This document shows, piece by piece, positions 7,339-15,326 of a stretch of DNA of 64,000 nucleotides. Origin of the DNA: CAVROP01 sp050012175 (GTDB lineage Bacteria > Acidobacteriota > Terriglobia > UBA7540); contig JBEKHR010000024.1 of assembly GCA_050012175.1 (NCBI GenBank), positions 1-64,000 of the forward strand. The letters are read 5' to 3'. A program made the translations under genes and the position numbers. Numbering within the stretch: the first letter of the stretch is position 1; every line of letters begins with the position of its first letter. A model generated the notes under the pieces. The model saw only the letters and a list, made by a program, of their open reading frames with translations. It ran no database searches and was not told the DNA's origin.

Positions 7339-8132
7339 CGAGCAGCCCAGAATCTAAAAGTTTCGAGTCCCCGTATTTTCAGTTCGTCCACGTTTACAAG
7401 GCGTTTGACGAACAGCCGGTGCTGGAGGACGTGAATTTTGAGGTGCGCCGGGGCGAGATGGTGGTCGTGCTGGGGAAAAGCGGGGTGGGGAAGAGTGTAA
7501 CCCTCAAGCACATTCTGGGCTTTCTGCAACCGGACGCCGGAAAGGTTTTCGTTGCCGGCCGGGAAGTTTCGAAGATGCCCGAGGAAGAGTTGTTTGACGT
7601 CCGTCGCCGCGTGACCATGGTTTTTCAATCGGGGGCGCTGTTTGATTCACTGACGGTGGGCGAGAATGTTGCCTACCCTCTCCGGGAACGTGCGGAATAC
7701 GGGCTGGCGCTCGATGAAGATAGAATTCAGGCCCGAGTCGGTGAACTCTTAGCGATGGTGGAATTGGATGGCGTCCGCGATCTCATGCCTTCGGACCTGA
7801 GCACCGGCATGAAGCGCGCGGTGGCCATCGCGCGCGCCCTTGCCGCCAAGCCGGAAGCGCTTCTCTACGACGAGCCAACGACCATGGTGGACCCGCTGAT
7901 GGCGCAGACCATTGCTGAGCTGATTCTGAAACTGAAGCGCCAGACGGGCCTCACCTCGGTGGTGGTGACCCACGATATGAAACTGGCACGCAAGCTGGCG
8001 GACAGGGTTGTGTTCCTAGTCGATGGGCGCGTGGCGTTTTTCGGGCCAATCAATGAACTGGACGCCTCGCCAGAACCGATGGTGCAAGCTTTCATTTGGC
8101 TCGACGAGGTTTCTTTCCTGACAGGCAGGTGA
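7335..8132 (+). CDS. ABC transporter ATPase, MlaF/Ttg2A type
   Basis: A 265-residue ATP-binding subunit. The Walker A motif is GKSGVGKS (about residue 47), the Q-loop is TMVFQSGALFDSLTVGENV, the ABC signature is variant (LSTGMKRAVAIARAL), and Walker B is EALLYDEPTTMVDP followed by the switch histidine in VVVTHDM. The FQSGALFDSLTV segment is typical of the Mla/Mkl group, which drives phospholipid transport between membranes. The usual MlaE permease and MCE-domain MlaD are not adjacent, which is unusual. The partner may be elsewhere. It overlaps mobA by 4 bp. Confidence 0.85.
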   Translation: MTSSPESKSFESPYFQFVHVYKAFDEQPVLEDVNFEVRRGEMVVVLGKSGVGKSVTLKHILGFLQPDAGKVFVAGREVSKMPEEELFDVRRRVTMVFQSGALFDSLTVGENVAYPLRERAEYGLALDEDRIQARVGELLAMVELDGVRDLMPSDLSTGMKRAVAIARALAAKPEALLYDEPTTMVDPLMAQTIAELILKLKRQTGLTSVVVTHDMKLARKLADRVVFLVDGRVAFFGPINELDASPEPMVQAFIWLDEVSFLTGR

Positions 8133-8137
8133 GAGTT

Positions 8138-8236
8138 AACAGTCGACAGTCGACAGTCAGAAGCTGACGCCCAGGTGGAGCTGACGATTGCTGTGGACGG
8201 TGGACTATCAACTGTCAACTGTTGACTGTCAACTCT
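8138..8236. repeat. Spacer repeat (CAGTCGACAGT / ACTGTCAACTG words)
   Basis: The spacer consists of repeated words such as CAGTCGACAGTCGACAGTC and CAACTGTCAACTGTTGACTG, with partial dyad symmetry. Similar tracts recur at 48598-48632, 49645-49700 and 2695-2712. No gene is seen. Confidence 0.55.
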
Positions 8237-8241
8237 GAAAT

Positions 8242-9228
8242 ATGCTGGTCCTGAACCGACATGAGGTCGAAAGCCTGCTGGACTTGGACCGCTTGGTGGA
8301 GGCGCTCGGTCCGGCGATGGTCGAGCTGAGCGCCGGTCGCGTCTCCATGCCGCCACGCATTGTGGCGCAGGTTCGCGAGCGGGGAGGCTTGTTGGCCGTC
8401 ATGCCCGTCTTCCTGGGTTGCACGCAAACTCTCTCGACCAAATTGGTGAGTGTTTTTCCGGAAAACGCCGCGCTGGGTTTGCCGAGCCATCAAGCCGTGA
8501 TTCTGGTTTTCGACGCGCACACGGGCTCGCCGCGCGCCATGCTGGACGGCACGGTGATCACGGCCCTGCGCACTGCCGCTGGCTCAGCGCTGGCTACGAA
8601 GCTGCTGGCGCGCCCCGAGGCGTGTATCCTGGCGATCGTGGGGACGGGAGTTCAGGCGCGCGCGCACGCCAACGTCATCCCTCGTGTGCGACCCATCAAA
8701 GAGGTCCGCGTGGTGGGTCGCAATCGCGCTCGAGCCCTCGCCATGGCGGAGGAAATCGCGCGTGGGCTGGGCATCCCAACCAAGGTGTTCGAAGCAAGGA
8801 AGGAAGCCTTTGCGGGCGCCGACGTCATTTGCGCCACGACACACTCCGCGGAACCTGTTCTAAAGGGCGCATGGCTCGAACCAGGCGTGCACGTCAACTC
8901 CGTCGGGCTGAACCCCAATGGCCGGGAGTTGGACGGCGAGGCGGTAAGGCGAGCGTTGGTGGTGGTGGAAACCCGCGGGGCGGCGCTCGCGCCGGCCCCC
9001 TCCGGCTCGAACGATTTGAGCTGGGCGATCCGTGACGGGTTGATTAGAGAAGACCACATTCATGCGGAGATCGGCGAGTTGATTTCAGGCGCGCGGTCGG
9101 GACGAACCTCGCCAGACCAGATTACGCTCTACAAGTCAGTAGGAGTCGCGGTGCAGGACGCCGTCGCTGCGCATTTGGCCCTCGAGGCAGCCGAGCGGCG
9201 AGGGGTGGGCAGGGAAATAGCAATCTGA
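8242..9228 (+). CDS. Ornithine cyclodeaminase / mu-crystallin family dehydrogenase
   Basis: A 328-residue NAD(P)-dependent enzyme of the OCD/mu-crystallin family. The family includes ornithine cyclodeaminase (ornithine to proline plus ammonia), alanine dehydrogenase of the archaeal type and ketimine reductases. The substrate cannot be fixed from sequence. The N-terminal substrate domain carries MPPRIVAQ and TVITALRTAAGSALATKLLAR. The Rossmann motif GTGVQARAHANVI is near residue 135, and VNSVGLNPNGRELDG is present as expected. There is no obvious Shine-Dalgarno before ATG 8242. It is flanked by repeat-rich spacers and appears monocistronic. Confidence 0.85.
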   Translation: MLVLNRHEVESLLDLDRLVEALGPAMVELSAGRVSMPPRIVAQVRERGGLLAVMPVFLGCTQTLSTKLVSVFPENAALGLPSHQAVILVFDAHTGSPRAMLDGTVITALRTAAGSALATKLLARPEACILAIVGTGVQARAHANVIPRVRPIKEVRVVGRNRARALAMAEEIARGLGIPTKVFEARKEAFAGADVICATTHSAEPVLKGAWLEPGVHVNSVGLNPNGRELDGEAVRRALVVVETRGAALAPAPSGSNDLSWAIRDGLIREDHIHAEIGELISGARSGRTSPDQITLYKSVGVAVQDAVAAHLALEAAERRGVGREIAI

Positions 9229-9347
9229 AATTTGAAATTGGAAACTGGAAACTGGAAGATCGAAACTCGAAAATCGACATTGGAAAGTGGAGAATGGCGC
9301 AGCGGATCGAGGATTGTCAATCTCAGGCAGCCTGTTCCCATTTTCTA

Positions 9348-9504
9348 GTGTAGTGCGTCACAGATGTCTTTACTCATAGAAACTGGCTGGCGCAGAGCGA
9401 AGCTCTGCGGCCTTCAGGGATTAGAAATCCGCCGAGCGCAGAGCTTCGCTCTGCGCCAGCCCACCGGGGTCGCCAAACGTAAAGAAGCGTTAGACACACT
9501 ACAC
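9348..9504. mobile_element. MITE with IS630-type ends
   Basis: A 157-bp element starts GTGTAGTG (9348-9355), ends CACTACAC (9497-9504) and is flanked by TA on both sides (9346-9347, 9505-9506). Its ends match the IS630-type end at 171-182. Internally it contains a long near-perfect hairpin with arm CTGGCGCAGAGCGAAGCTCTG (9388-9407 region) and its complement ending near 9460. It has no coding capacity, so mobilisation by an IS630 transposase in trans is the natural reading. The rest of the 9229-9580 gap is made of GGAAACTGGAAA and TTTTCGATTTTC words. Confidence 0.75.
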
Positions 9505-9580
9505 TAGTTTCGATTTCCCAGTTTCCATTTTCGATTTTCGATTTTCCATTTTCGATTTACCCGTTTCCGTCACTGCCAAG

Positions 9581-10414
9581 ATGAAATCCAAAACCACCAT
9601 GACACTTGACCGCGTCCTTTCGCGGTTTGGCCTGGCGTCGCGTTCTGCCGCGCGGGAAGCCATTCTTGCCGGGCGGCTGAAGGTAAACGGCAAGGTAGTG
9701 CGCGACCCGGACCTCTGGGTGCGGCCGGACCAGGCAACCCTGCACCTTGACGGCCAGCGCCTGAAGCCTGCGCGCAAGACCTACGTGCTCTTTTACAAGC
9801 CTAAAGGTGTTATCACCAGCCACGGTGACCCTGGCGGGCGCAAGACCGTCTACGAGTACCTTGGGGACATCGGGAAGTGGGTGTCGCCAGTGGGACGGCT
9901 GGATAAGGACACCTCCGGCCTTCTGCTCCTGACCAACGATACTGAGTTTGCCGACCATGTCACCAAGCCCGACAACAAAGTTCCCAAAACCTACCTTGTG
10001 AAGACCAGCGGGATTCTGGGCGAAGAGATCGTCGCCAGGCTGAACTCCGGGGTCGAGATGAAGCGAGGCGATTGGGCAAGCCCCATCAGCGTGCGGCGTG
10101 TTGAAGACCGCGGAAAATACACAAAGTTGGAGGTCGTGCTCGCGGAAGGAAAAAACCGTGAGGTCCGGCGCATGATCGAAGCGGTGGGATTCAAGGTCCT
10201 GAAATTGGTCCGCACGCGCATTGGCCCGCTGACATTGGCCGGACTGGAAGTTGGGAAGTGGCGCCAACTGACCCCCAGCGAGGTGGCAGCAGTCCGTAAG
10301 TCTTCAGTAGGGTTCAGGAAAAACACCTCCGGACCGAATGCTGGGCACTTGGGCTCAACCGCCTGGGTCCCAGGGTCGGCCAATAGCGGCAAGGCAGCGC
10401 GGCCTTCATGTTGA
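9581..10414 (+). CDS. rRNA pseudouridine synthase, RsuA/RluB family
   Basis: A 277-residue enzyme that isomerises a uridine in ribosomal RNA. Residues about 5-60 form the S4 RNA-binding domain (LDRVLSRFGLASRSAAREAI, GRLKVNGKVVRDP). The catalytic motif GRLDKDTSGLLLLTNDTEF with its essential aspartate lies near residue 107. The EGKNREVRRMIEAVG and RIGPLTL motifs complete the RsuA/RluB/E/F signature. Whether the target is 23S or 16S RNA cannot be told here. The C-terminal 35 residues are not conserved-looking. It is close to a ParD-like gene (33 bp). Confidence 0.9.
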   Translation: MKSKTTMTLDRVLSRFGLASRSAAREAILAGRLKVNGKVVRDPDLWVRPDQATLHLDGQRLKPARKTYVLFYKPKGVITSHGDPGGRKTVYEYLGDIGKWVSPVGRLDKDTSGLLLLTNDTEFADHVTKPDNKVPKTYLVKTSGILGEEIVARLNSGVEMKRGDWASPISVRRVEDRGKYTKLEVVLAEGKNREVRRMIEAVGFKVLKLVRTRIGPLTLAGLEVGKWRQLTPSEVAAVRKSSVGFRKNTSGPNAGHLGSTAWVPGSANSGKAARPSC

Positions 10415-10446
10415 AAGGGTTTCACACAAGCATTAAGCTGAAGGCG

Positions 10447-10719
10447 ATGGAAGTGCAACTCACGCCAGAGCAGGAAGCCTTTATCCGCAAGGCGGTCGCT
10501 AGCGGTCGTTACCCCAGCGTCGAAGACGCCGTGCGTGACGCCATGGTGCGCTGGGAGGAAGGCGAACGGGCGCGACTGGAGCTACTGGCGGCGCTCGACG
10601 AAGCCGAGGCTGATCTGGAAGCCGGACGCTATACCGATTATACCGACGCAACATTGCCCAGGCTGGCCAACGAGTTGAAACGCGAGGCACGAGAGCTGCA
10701 CGAGCGCGAGCAGCCCTGA
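10447..10719 (+). CDS. ParD-like antitoxin, apparently orphaned
   Basis: A 90-residue protein starts MEVQLTPEQEAFIRKAVASGRYPSVEDAVRDAM, the ribbon-helix-helix pattern of ParD antitoxins (about residues 1-45). A charged, probably disordered C-terminal arm would wrap the toxin. The open frame extends to 10408, but the family start fits ATG 10447. Its stop overlaps the ATG of a 20-codon remnant of a ParE-like toxin (10719-10781), the usual toxin-antitoxin arrangement. The antitoxin therefore seems to have outlived its toxin. Confidence 0.75.
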   Translation: MEVQLTPEQEAFIRKAVASGRYPSVEDAVRDAMVRWEEGERARLELLAALDEAEADLEAGRYTDYTDATLPRLANELKREARELHEREQP

Positions 10720-10781
10720 TGATGACCTACCGCCTTGCCAGGGCTTCCCCAGGGACGATTGCGCCACCCACGGCGCTTTAG
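10719..10781 (+). pseudogene. Truncated ParE-like toxin remnant
   Basis: The ATG at 10719 overlaps the ParD-like stop. It encodes MMTYRLARASPGTIA and a few more residues before TAG at 10779-10781. MxYRLxxxA is the usual N-terminus of ParE/RelE toxins of about 95-100 residues, so only the first strand and part of the first helix remain. Sequence 3' of the stop shows no recognisable continuation in any frame before the HAD gene. Confidence 0.55.
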
Positions 10782-10836
10782 ATTTAGGGACCAGCTTGCC
10801 TGAAGACGGCCGCTACAAAGACCGGCGAAAGGTTTT

Positions 10837-11481
10837 TCAACGACCTGCCAAGTCGGCCAAGGGTGCGGGGAGATTGAAAGGTTGGACGTCGGCTGCCAGC
10901 TCGTGCACCGACACGAACTTCAGGGCATGCATGCCGAGCGCCCGCGCCGCTTCCACATTCTCAGCGCGATCATCAATGAAGAGACATTCTTCGGGTCTCG
11001 AGTGCACCACTTCCAGGCAAGCGTGAAAAATGGCGGCTTCCGGCTTGGCGAGTTGCACTTCCGCGGAAAAGCACACATAGTCGAAGTCTCTGAACCAGGG
11101 AGCGTATTGCCGCATGTAAGTGGAGATTTCGATGGGCATGTTTGAGAGGACAGCGATTTTCAGGCCGCCTCTTTTCAGCGCCCTGACCCACTCCATCATG
11201 ACGGGGTTCGCACGCATCCAGATTGCAATGTCATTGACGATGAGGCTATCAATTTGGGCTGGCGTGAGTTCCTTGCCGGCCGCTTTTGCAAGGCGCCGCC
11301 AATAAGTTGGACCGTCGATGGCCCCCCGGTCATAGTCGGTGCGAGTGCCCCAATAAATCTCCTCGAATGCCATCCCGTCGATCCCTGCCAGCCCGGCCAA
11401 TCTCTGATAGTCGGAGGGTTGCGGAGGGAGGCTCAAGACATAGCCAAAGTCGAAGATCACGGTGTTGATTCTCATGCTCAT
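10837..11481 (-). CDS. HAD-superfamily (IA) hydrolase
   Basis: A 214-residue HAD-IA phosphatase-like enzyme. Motif I is IFDFGYVLSLP (nucleophilic Asp near residue 10), motif II is VLSNMP, motif III is LAKPEAAIF, and motif IV is CLFIDDRAENVEAA. Motif I has Gly where the second Asp usually lies, as is common in the DFGGVL-type branch, which includes haloacid dehalogenase-like and epoxide-hydrolase-N-like proteins. The substrate is unknown. It shares no overlap with its neighbours. The start at 11481 gives MSMRINTVIFDFG, and MRINTV at 11475 is an equally good start. Confidence 0.85.
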   Translation of the reverse strand: MSMRINTVIFDFGYVLSLPPQPSDYQRLAGLAGIDGMAFEEIYWGTRTDYDRGAIDGPTYWRRLAKAAGKELTPAQIDSLIVNDIAIWMRANPVMMEWVRALKRGGLKIAVLSNMPIEISTYMRQYAPWFRDFDYVCFSAEVQLAKPEAAIFHACLEVVHSRPEECLFIDDRAENVEAARALGMHALKFVSVHELAADVQPFNLPAPLADLAGR

Positions 11482-11554
11482 TTGTTCCTACCGGACACAT
11501 GCCGAAGTTAGGCGCTACGTGTCGCGCGAGGAAAAGCCAACTGGCCTGCTTGGC

Positions 11555-11733
11555 AGGATGCTGAATAATGTTTATGAAAGTTGTCATTCCGAGCGAAGCC
11601 CTGGACCGGACGGTCCAGGGCGAAGCGAGGAATCTCGCTCTGGAAACCCCGATCTGATCGGGGCGAGATTCCTCGTCGTCCCGCAGGGCGGGACTCCTCG
11701 GAATGACAGCTTGGACGGGTTCTTCAGCATCCT
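11555..11733. repeat. MITE-like element, family 2, copy 1
   Basis: A 179-bp element bounded by a perfect 11-bp inverted repeat: AGGATGCTGAA (11555-11565) and TTCAGCATCCT (11723-11733). Inside are nested repeats TGTCATTCCGAGCGAAG and GACTCCTCGGAATGACA, plus GAGGAATCTCGC and its inverse. A related element is at 42956-43099. It ends one base before the ftsY stop codon on the opposite strand. Not coding. Confidence 0.7.
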
Positions 11734-11734
11734 G

Positions 11735-12715
11735 TTAGGATTCAAAAAGTGATTCCACGAACTCGCGCGGGTTGAAGGGGAGAAGATCGTCCACTTTTTC
11801 GCCGACGCCGACAAACTGGATGGGCAGGCCGAGCTCGCGAGCGATGGCAATCACCACCCCGCCCTTGGCGGTGCCGTCGAGCTTGGTAAGAATAATGCCG
11901 GTGGCGCCGCCGTGGTCGATGAACTGGCGGGCCTGCGCGAGGCCGTTCTGACCGGTGGTGGCATCAATGACCAGCAGGACCTCGTGCGGAGCGTTGGGAA
12001 TTTCGCGCGCGGCGATGCGGCACATCTTCTCGAGCTCGGCCATCAGATTGTACTTGGTGTGGAGCCGGCCGGCGGTATCCACAATCACTAAGTCGTAATG
12101 GCGGGTTCGGGCGGCGGCCAAGGCGTCAAAAAGCACGGCGGCGGGATCGGCCCCGGACTTCTGCTTGATGATGTCAACGTTAAGCCTGCCCGCCCATATT
12201 TCGAGCTGTTCCGTTGCGGCGGCGCGGAAGGTGTCCGCCGCGCACAGCAGTGGCTTGCGGTTCTGCTGCTGGTAAAGGTTCGCCAGTTTAGCAATGCTCG
12301 TTGTCTTGCCCCCCCCGTTGACTCCGACTACGAAGATTACGGCGGGCATGCCGGCAGGCGGTTGCCTGGCAGCAGGGGCAGTGGCTTGCCGACTGCCAGT
12401 GGGATTCTCGAGTATCCTGAGAATTTCCTGCTCGACCGCAGCGCGAAGTTGCTTGGGCTCGGTGAGCTTTCTATAGCTGACCTGCTCGCGCAGGCGGTCG
12501 AGAATCTCGCCCGTAGTCTTGACTCCCAGGTCGGCGGTAATGAGGGTGGCCTCGAGGGCATCGAGAACCGACTGGTCCACCGTCTGTTTCCCTTCGACAA
12601 TTTCCTCGATCCGCTCCACCAGTTGCGCCTTCGTGGAAGCAACTGCCTGCTTGAGGCGTTCGAAAAGACCAGGCTTTTTCTCTTTTTCACTCGATCCGAA
12701 GAGGCTCAGAGGCAT
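11735..12715 (-). CDS. ftsY: Signal recognition particle receptor FtsY
   Basis: A 326-residue SRP GTPase that docks ribosome-SRP complexes at the inner membrane. After a short lysine-rich lead (MPLSLFGSSEKEK) comes the N domain, then the G domain: P-loop GVNGGGKTTSIAKLA, the insertion-box motif DTFRAAATEQLEIWA, DTAGRLHTKYNLMAEL, and TKLDGTAKGGV. The ending GVGEKVDDLLPFNPREFVESLF is characteristic of FtsY. The acidic A domain of enterobacterial FtsY is absent, as in many phyla. The P-loop has Ser where Thr is usual at the last position. Divergent from murA across a palindromic spacer. Confidence 0.96.
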   Translation of the reverse strand: MPLSLFGSSEKEKKPGLFERLKQAVASTKAQLVERIEEIVEGKQTVDQSVLDALEATLITADLGVKTTGEILDRLREQVSYRKLTEPKQLRAAVEQEILRILENPTGSRQATAPAARQPPAGMPAVIFVVGVNGGGKTTSIAKLANLYQQQNRKPLLCAADTFRAAATEQLEIWAGRLNVDIIKQKSGADPAAVLFDALAAARTRHYDLVIVDTAGRLHTKYNLMAELEKMCRIAAREIPNAPHEVLLVIDATTGQNGLAQARQFIDHGGATGIILTKLDGTAKGGVVIAIARELGLPIQFVGVGEKVDDLLPFNPREFVESLFES

Positions 12716-12801
12716 AGAATTGCATTTTATCTTGAAGCGCCGAAGAGAGGGGAAAGAAAAGCAGGCGCGAGGTAATCGCTCAGACCCAGGCGACGAGCGA
12801 T

Positions 12802-12860
12802 GTAGGGCCGGGGCTTGCCCCGGCCACAGGCCGATCCCGCACCTGCGGGATCGGCCCTAC
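12802..12860. repeat. Double hairpin repeat between ftsY and murA
   Basis: Two adjacent perfect stems: GGCCGGGGC/GCCCCGGCC with a TT loop (12806-12825) and a 12-bp stem with arm GGCCGATCCCGC and loop ACCT (12829-12856). The unit begins GTAGGG and ends CCCTAC, like the palindromes at 375-402, 17265-17292 and 58740-58767. It is REP-like and sits between divergent genes, so it is unlikely to be a terminator. Confidence 0.65.
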
Positions 12861-12897
12861 ACCGCCCGAGACTGAGGGATTACAGGGCGAGGGAGAA

Positions 12898-14196
12898 GTG
12901 GATAAATTCTTAATCTTGGGTGGCCACCCCTTAGAGGGCCAGGTAATCATCAGCGGGGCGAAAAACGCCGCCTTGCCGGCAATGGCGGCAGCGCTGCTCA
13001 CGGAGCAGCGCGTGATACTTCGCAATGTTCCACGGGTTCGCGACATCAGCACGCTACGCAGCTTGCTGGAGGATTTGGGGGCAGATTCTTCGATCGCTCA
13101 TGAGGAGCACGGCAACCGCGTAGAAATTGAGGCTCGCCGGCTGAGCGAACCCGTAGCTCCCTACGATTTCGTGAAGCAGATGCGCGCCTCGATCCTTGTG
13201 CTCGGTCCGCTTTTAGCAAGGTTCGGTCGCGCGCGGGTCTCACTTCCCGGAGGATGCGCTATCGGCCTGCGTCCCGTCAATTTGCATATCAAAGGGCTGG
13301 CAAAGCTGGGCGCTACCCTGACCATTGAGCACGGCTACATCGAAGCCCGGACGGAGGGGCTCAAGGCGGCGAACATCTACTTCGATACCATTTCGGTGAC
13401 CGGCACAGAAAACCTGATGATGGCCGCCACCCTAGCCGACGGGACCACGGTGCTGGAGAATGCGGCGCGGGAACCTGAGGTCCAGGACCTGGCGGCGCTG
13501 CTCAATAAAATGGGCGCAAGCATTGAAGGCGCCGGAACTGACCGGATTGTCATTCAAGGCGTCAGCCGTCTGCACGGTGCGGAGCACCGGATAATCCCCG
13601 ATCGCATTGAAACGGGCACGTTCCTTGTCGCTGCCGCTGTCACCGGCGGGCGCCTCACGCTCACCAAGTGCAGCGACCCGAGCCAACTCACCGCCGTCAC
13701 GGCCAAGTTGGCGGAGGTGGGTGTGCGAGTCGAGAAGCTGCCCTCGAGCTCGGGAAAGGGCTGCGAGGCGAACGTGCTCGAAGTGCAAGCGTGTGAATCG
13801 TTGCGCGCTTCAGATATGACCACGCAAGAGTACCCGGGCTTTCCCACTGACATGCAGGCGCAATACATGGCGCTGATGACGCAAGCTCAGGGCTCCTCCG
13901 TCATCACGGAGACGATCTTCGAAAACAGGTTCCTCCACGCCCTGGAACTCGCGCGCATGGGCGCGGATGTCTCCGTCAGCGGCCGGAGAGCGGTGGTCAA
14001 AGGGCGGACGCCTCTCAGCGGGGCGAACGTGCAGGCTTCCGATCTTCGCGCCAGCGCCTCCCTGGTCGTTGCCGGCCTGGCCGCTCAGGGCGAAACGCTC
14101 ATCGATCGCGTTTACCACATCGATCGCGGCTACGAGCGCATCGAAGAAAAGCTCAACAAAGTGGGAGCTAAGATCCGCCGCATTTCGGAAGGGTGA
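12898..14196 (+). CDS. murA: UDP-N-acetylglucosamine 1-carboxyvinyltransferase
   Basis: A 432-residue enolpyruvyl transferase that adds PEP to UDP-GlcNAc, the first committed step of peptidoglycan synthesis. The GTG start at 12898 follows a GGGAGAA ribosome-binding site. The opening MDKFLILGGHPLEGQVIISGAKNAALP is typical. The loop cysteine that fosfomycin would alkylate is present in SLPGGCAIGLRPVNLH (about residue 118). The TTQEYPGFPTDMQAQYMAL motif and the final DRGYERIEEKLNKVGAKI complete the two-domain inside-out barrel. Length matches the family (about 420). It appears monocistronic and intact. Confidence 0.97.
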   Translation: MDKFLILGGHPLEGQVIISGAKNAALPAMAAALLTEQRVILRNVPRVRDISTLRSLLEDLGADSSIAHEEHGNRVEIEARRLSEPVAPYDFVKQMRASILVLGPLLARFGRARVSLPGGCAIGLRPVNLHIKGLAKLGATLTIEHGYIEARTEGLKAANIYFDTISVTGTENLMMAATLADGTTVLENAAREPEVQDLAALLNKMGASIEGAGTDRIVIQGVSRLHGAEHRIIPDRIETGTFLVAAAVTGGRLTLTKCSDPSQLTAVTAKLAEVGVRVEKLPSSSGKGCEANVLEVQACESLRASDMTTQEYPGFPTDMQAQYMALMTQAQGSSVITETIFENRFLHALELARMGADVSVSGRRAVVKGRTPLSGANVQASDLRASASLVVAGLAAQGETLIDRVYHIDRGYERIEEKLNKVGAKIRRISEG

Positions 14197-14347
14197 AGGC
14201 AAGAGTCACCTGACAGAACGCGGCTGGGGCGATTTTGGATTTCGGATTTTAGATTTTGGATTGCCCTGTCCCTTATGCCGACTCCTTGCTGCCTTCCGCC
14301 TACTGCGCTTCCCCAGTCCCTAGCCCCCAGCCCCTCGCCCCCAGTCC

Positions 14348-15307
14348 CTACTGCCCTCTAAACCAATCAACAAACAAGCGCATGCCCTCTTCGAAAGAGA
14401 CCTTTGGACTGTAGCCCAATAGCCTTCGCGATTTTTCCAGGCTGGCAAAGGTAACCGGCATGTCTCCCGGCGCGGTGGGAAGGAGTATTCTCCTCGCTTT
14501 CTTGCCGAAAGCACTTTCCAATGTCTCAATCATGTAATCCAGCCGCACCGGGTGGGAATTGCCGACGTTGAAGATCTCGAAGGGATAGTCGCATTCCAGG
14601 GCCAACTCGATGGCCGACACGACGTCGGTAACATAAGTGTAATCACGGCTCATGCTGCCGTCGCCAAAGACCGGCAGTTCCTTTCCCTCCTGGATGAGCT
14701 GGGCGAATTTTCGGATCGCCAAATCGGGGCGTTGTCGAGGGCCGAAGGCAGTGAAGATGCGGAGACAAATGATGGGAAGCTGATATAAATGCGAGTACGT
14801 GAAAGCCAGGCCTTCGCCAGCCGCTTTTGTGGCAGCATACACCGAGAGCGGCTTGCTTGTGGGATCGTCTTCGGAAAACGGCACGCGATTGAACTGACCA
14901 TACACCGAGCTCGAAGAGGCGAAAACGAACCGTTGCACCTCGTATTTTCGGCTGAGTTCCAACAGGCACAGCGTCCCGTCGACATTGACTGAAGTGTAGA
15001 GTGCGGGATAAAGAAGCGAAGGCCGCACGCCCGCCCGCGCGGCGAGGTGGATCACCGCATTCGGTTGAGCCGTTTGAAAGACTTGCTCGAGACGGCTGGA
15101 ATCGCGGATGTCTACGGCATAGAAATCATAGTCACCGGCCGATTTCATCGCTTCCAAATTGGCGCGCTTGAGCTGCGGGTCATAGAAATCGTCCAAGTCA
15201 TCCACCACCATAACACGTCTTCCGGACCGCAACAAATGTTCACACAGGTGCGACCCAATGAACCCCGCGCCCCCAGTCACCAAAACCCTATTCATGGTTA
15301 TTGCCAT
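14348..15307 (-). CDS. NAD-dependent sugar-nucleotide epimerase (UDP-glucuronate 4-epimerase-like)
   Basis: A 319-residue short-chain dehydrogenase of the extended type. The Rossmann motif VTGGAGFIGSHLCEHLL lies at the N-terminus, DDLDDFYDPQLKRANLE follows as in UDP-glucuronate 4-epimerases, and the catalytic Ser in FASSSSVYG and the YAATK tyrosine-lysine pair are present. Further family marks are RIFTAFGPRQRPDLAI and DGSMSRDYTYVTDVVSAI. UDP-glucose 4-epimerase activity is an alternative. Likely role is production of sugar precursors for capsule or LPS. No glycan operon is nearby. Its start is 20 bp from the repeated element at 15327-15672. Confidence 0.88.
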   Translation of the reverse strand: MAITMNRVLVTGGAGFIGSHLCEHLLRSGRRVMVVDDLDDFYDPQLKRANLEAMKSAGDYDFYAVDIRDSSRLEQVFQTAQPNAVIHLAARAGVRPSLLYPALYTSVNVDGTLCLLELSRKYEVQRFVFASSSSVYGQFNRVPFSEDDPTSKPLSVYAATKAAGEGLAFTYSHLYQLPIICLRIFTAFGPRQRPDLAIRKFAQLIQEGKELPVFGDGSMSRDYTYVTDVVSAIELALECDYPFEIFNVGNSHPVRLDYMIETLESAFGKKARRILLPTAPGDMPVTFASLEKSRRLLGYSPKVSFEEGMRLFVDWFRGQ

Positions 15308-15326
15308 TTACCAAGACTAAGTCATT

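Noticed and set aside
9557..10267. 236-codon minus-strand frame opposite the pseudouridine synthase
   Set aside because: No homology features; shadow of a GC-rich gene.
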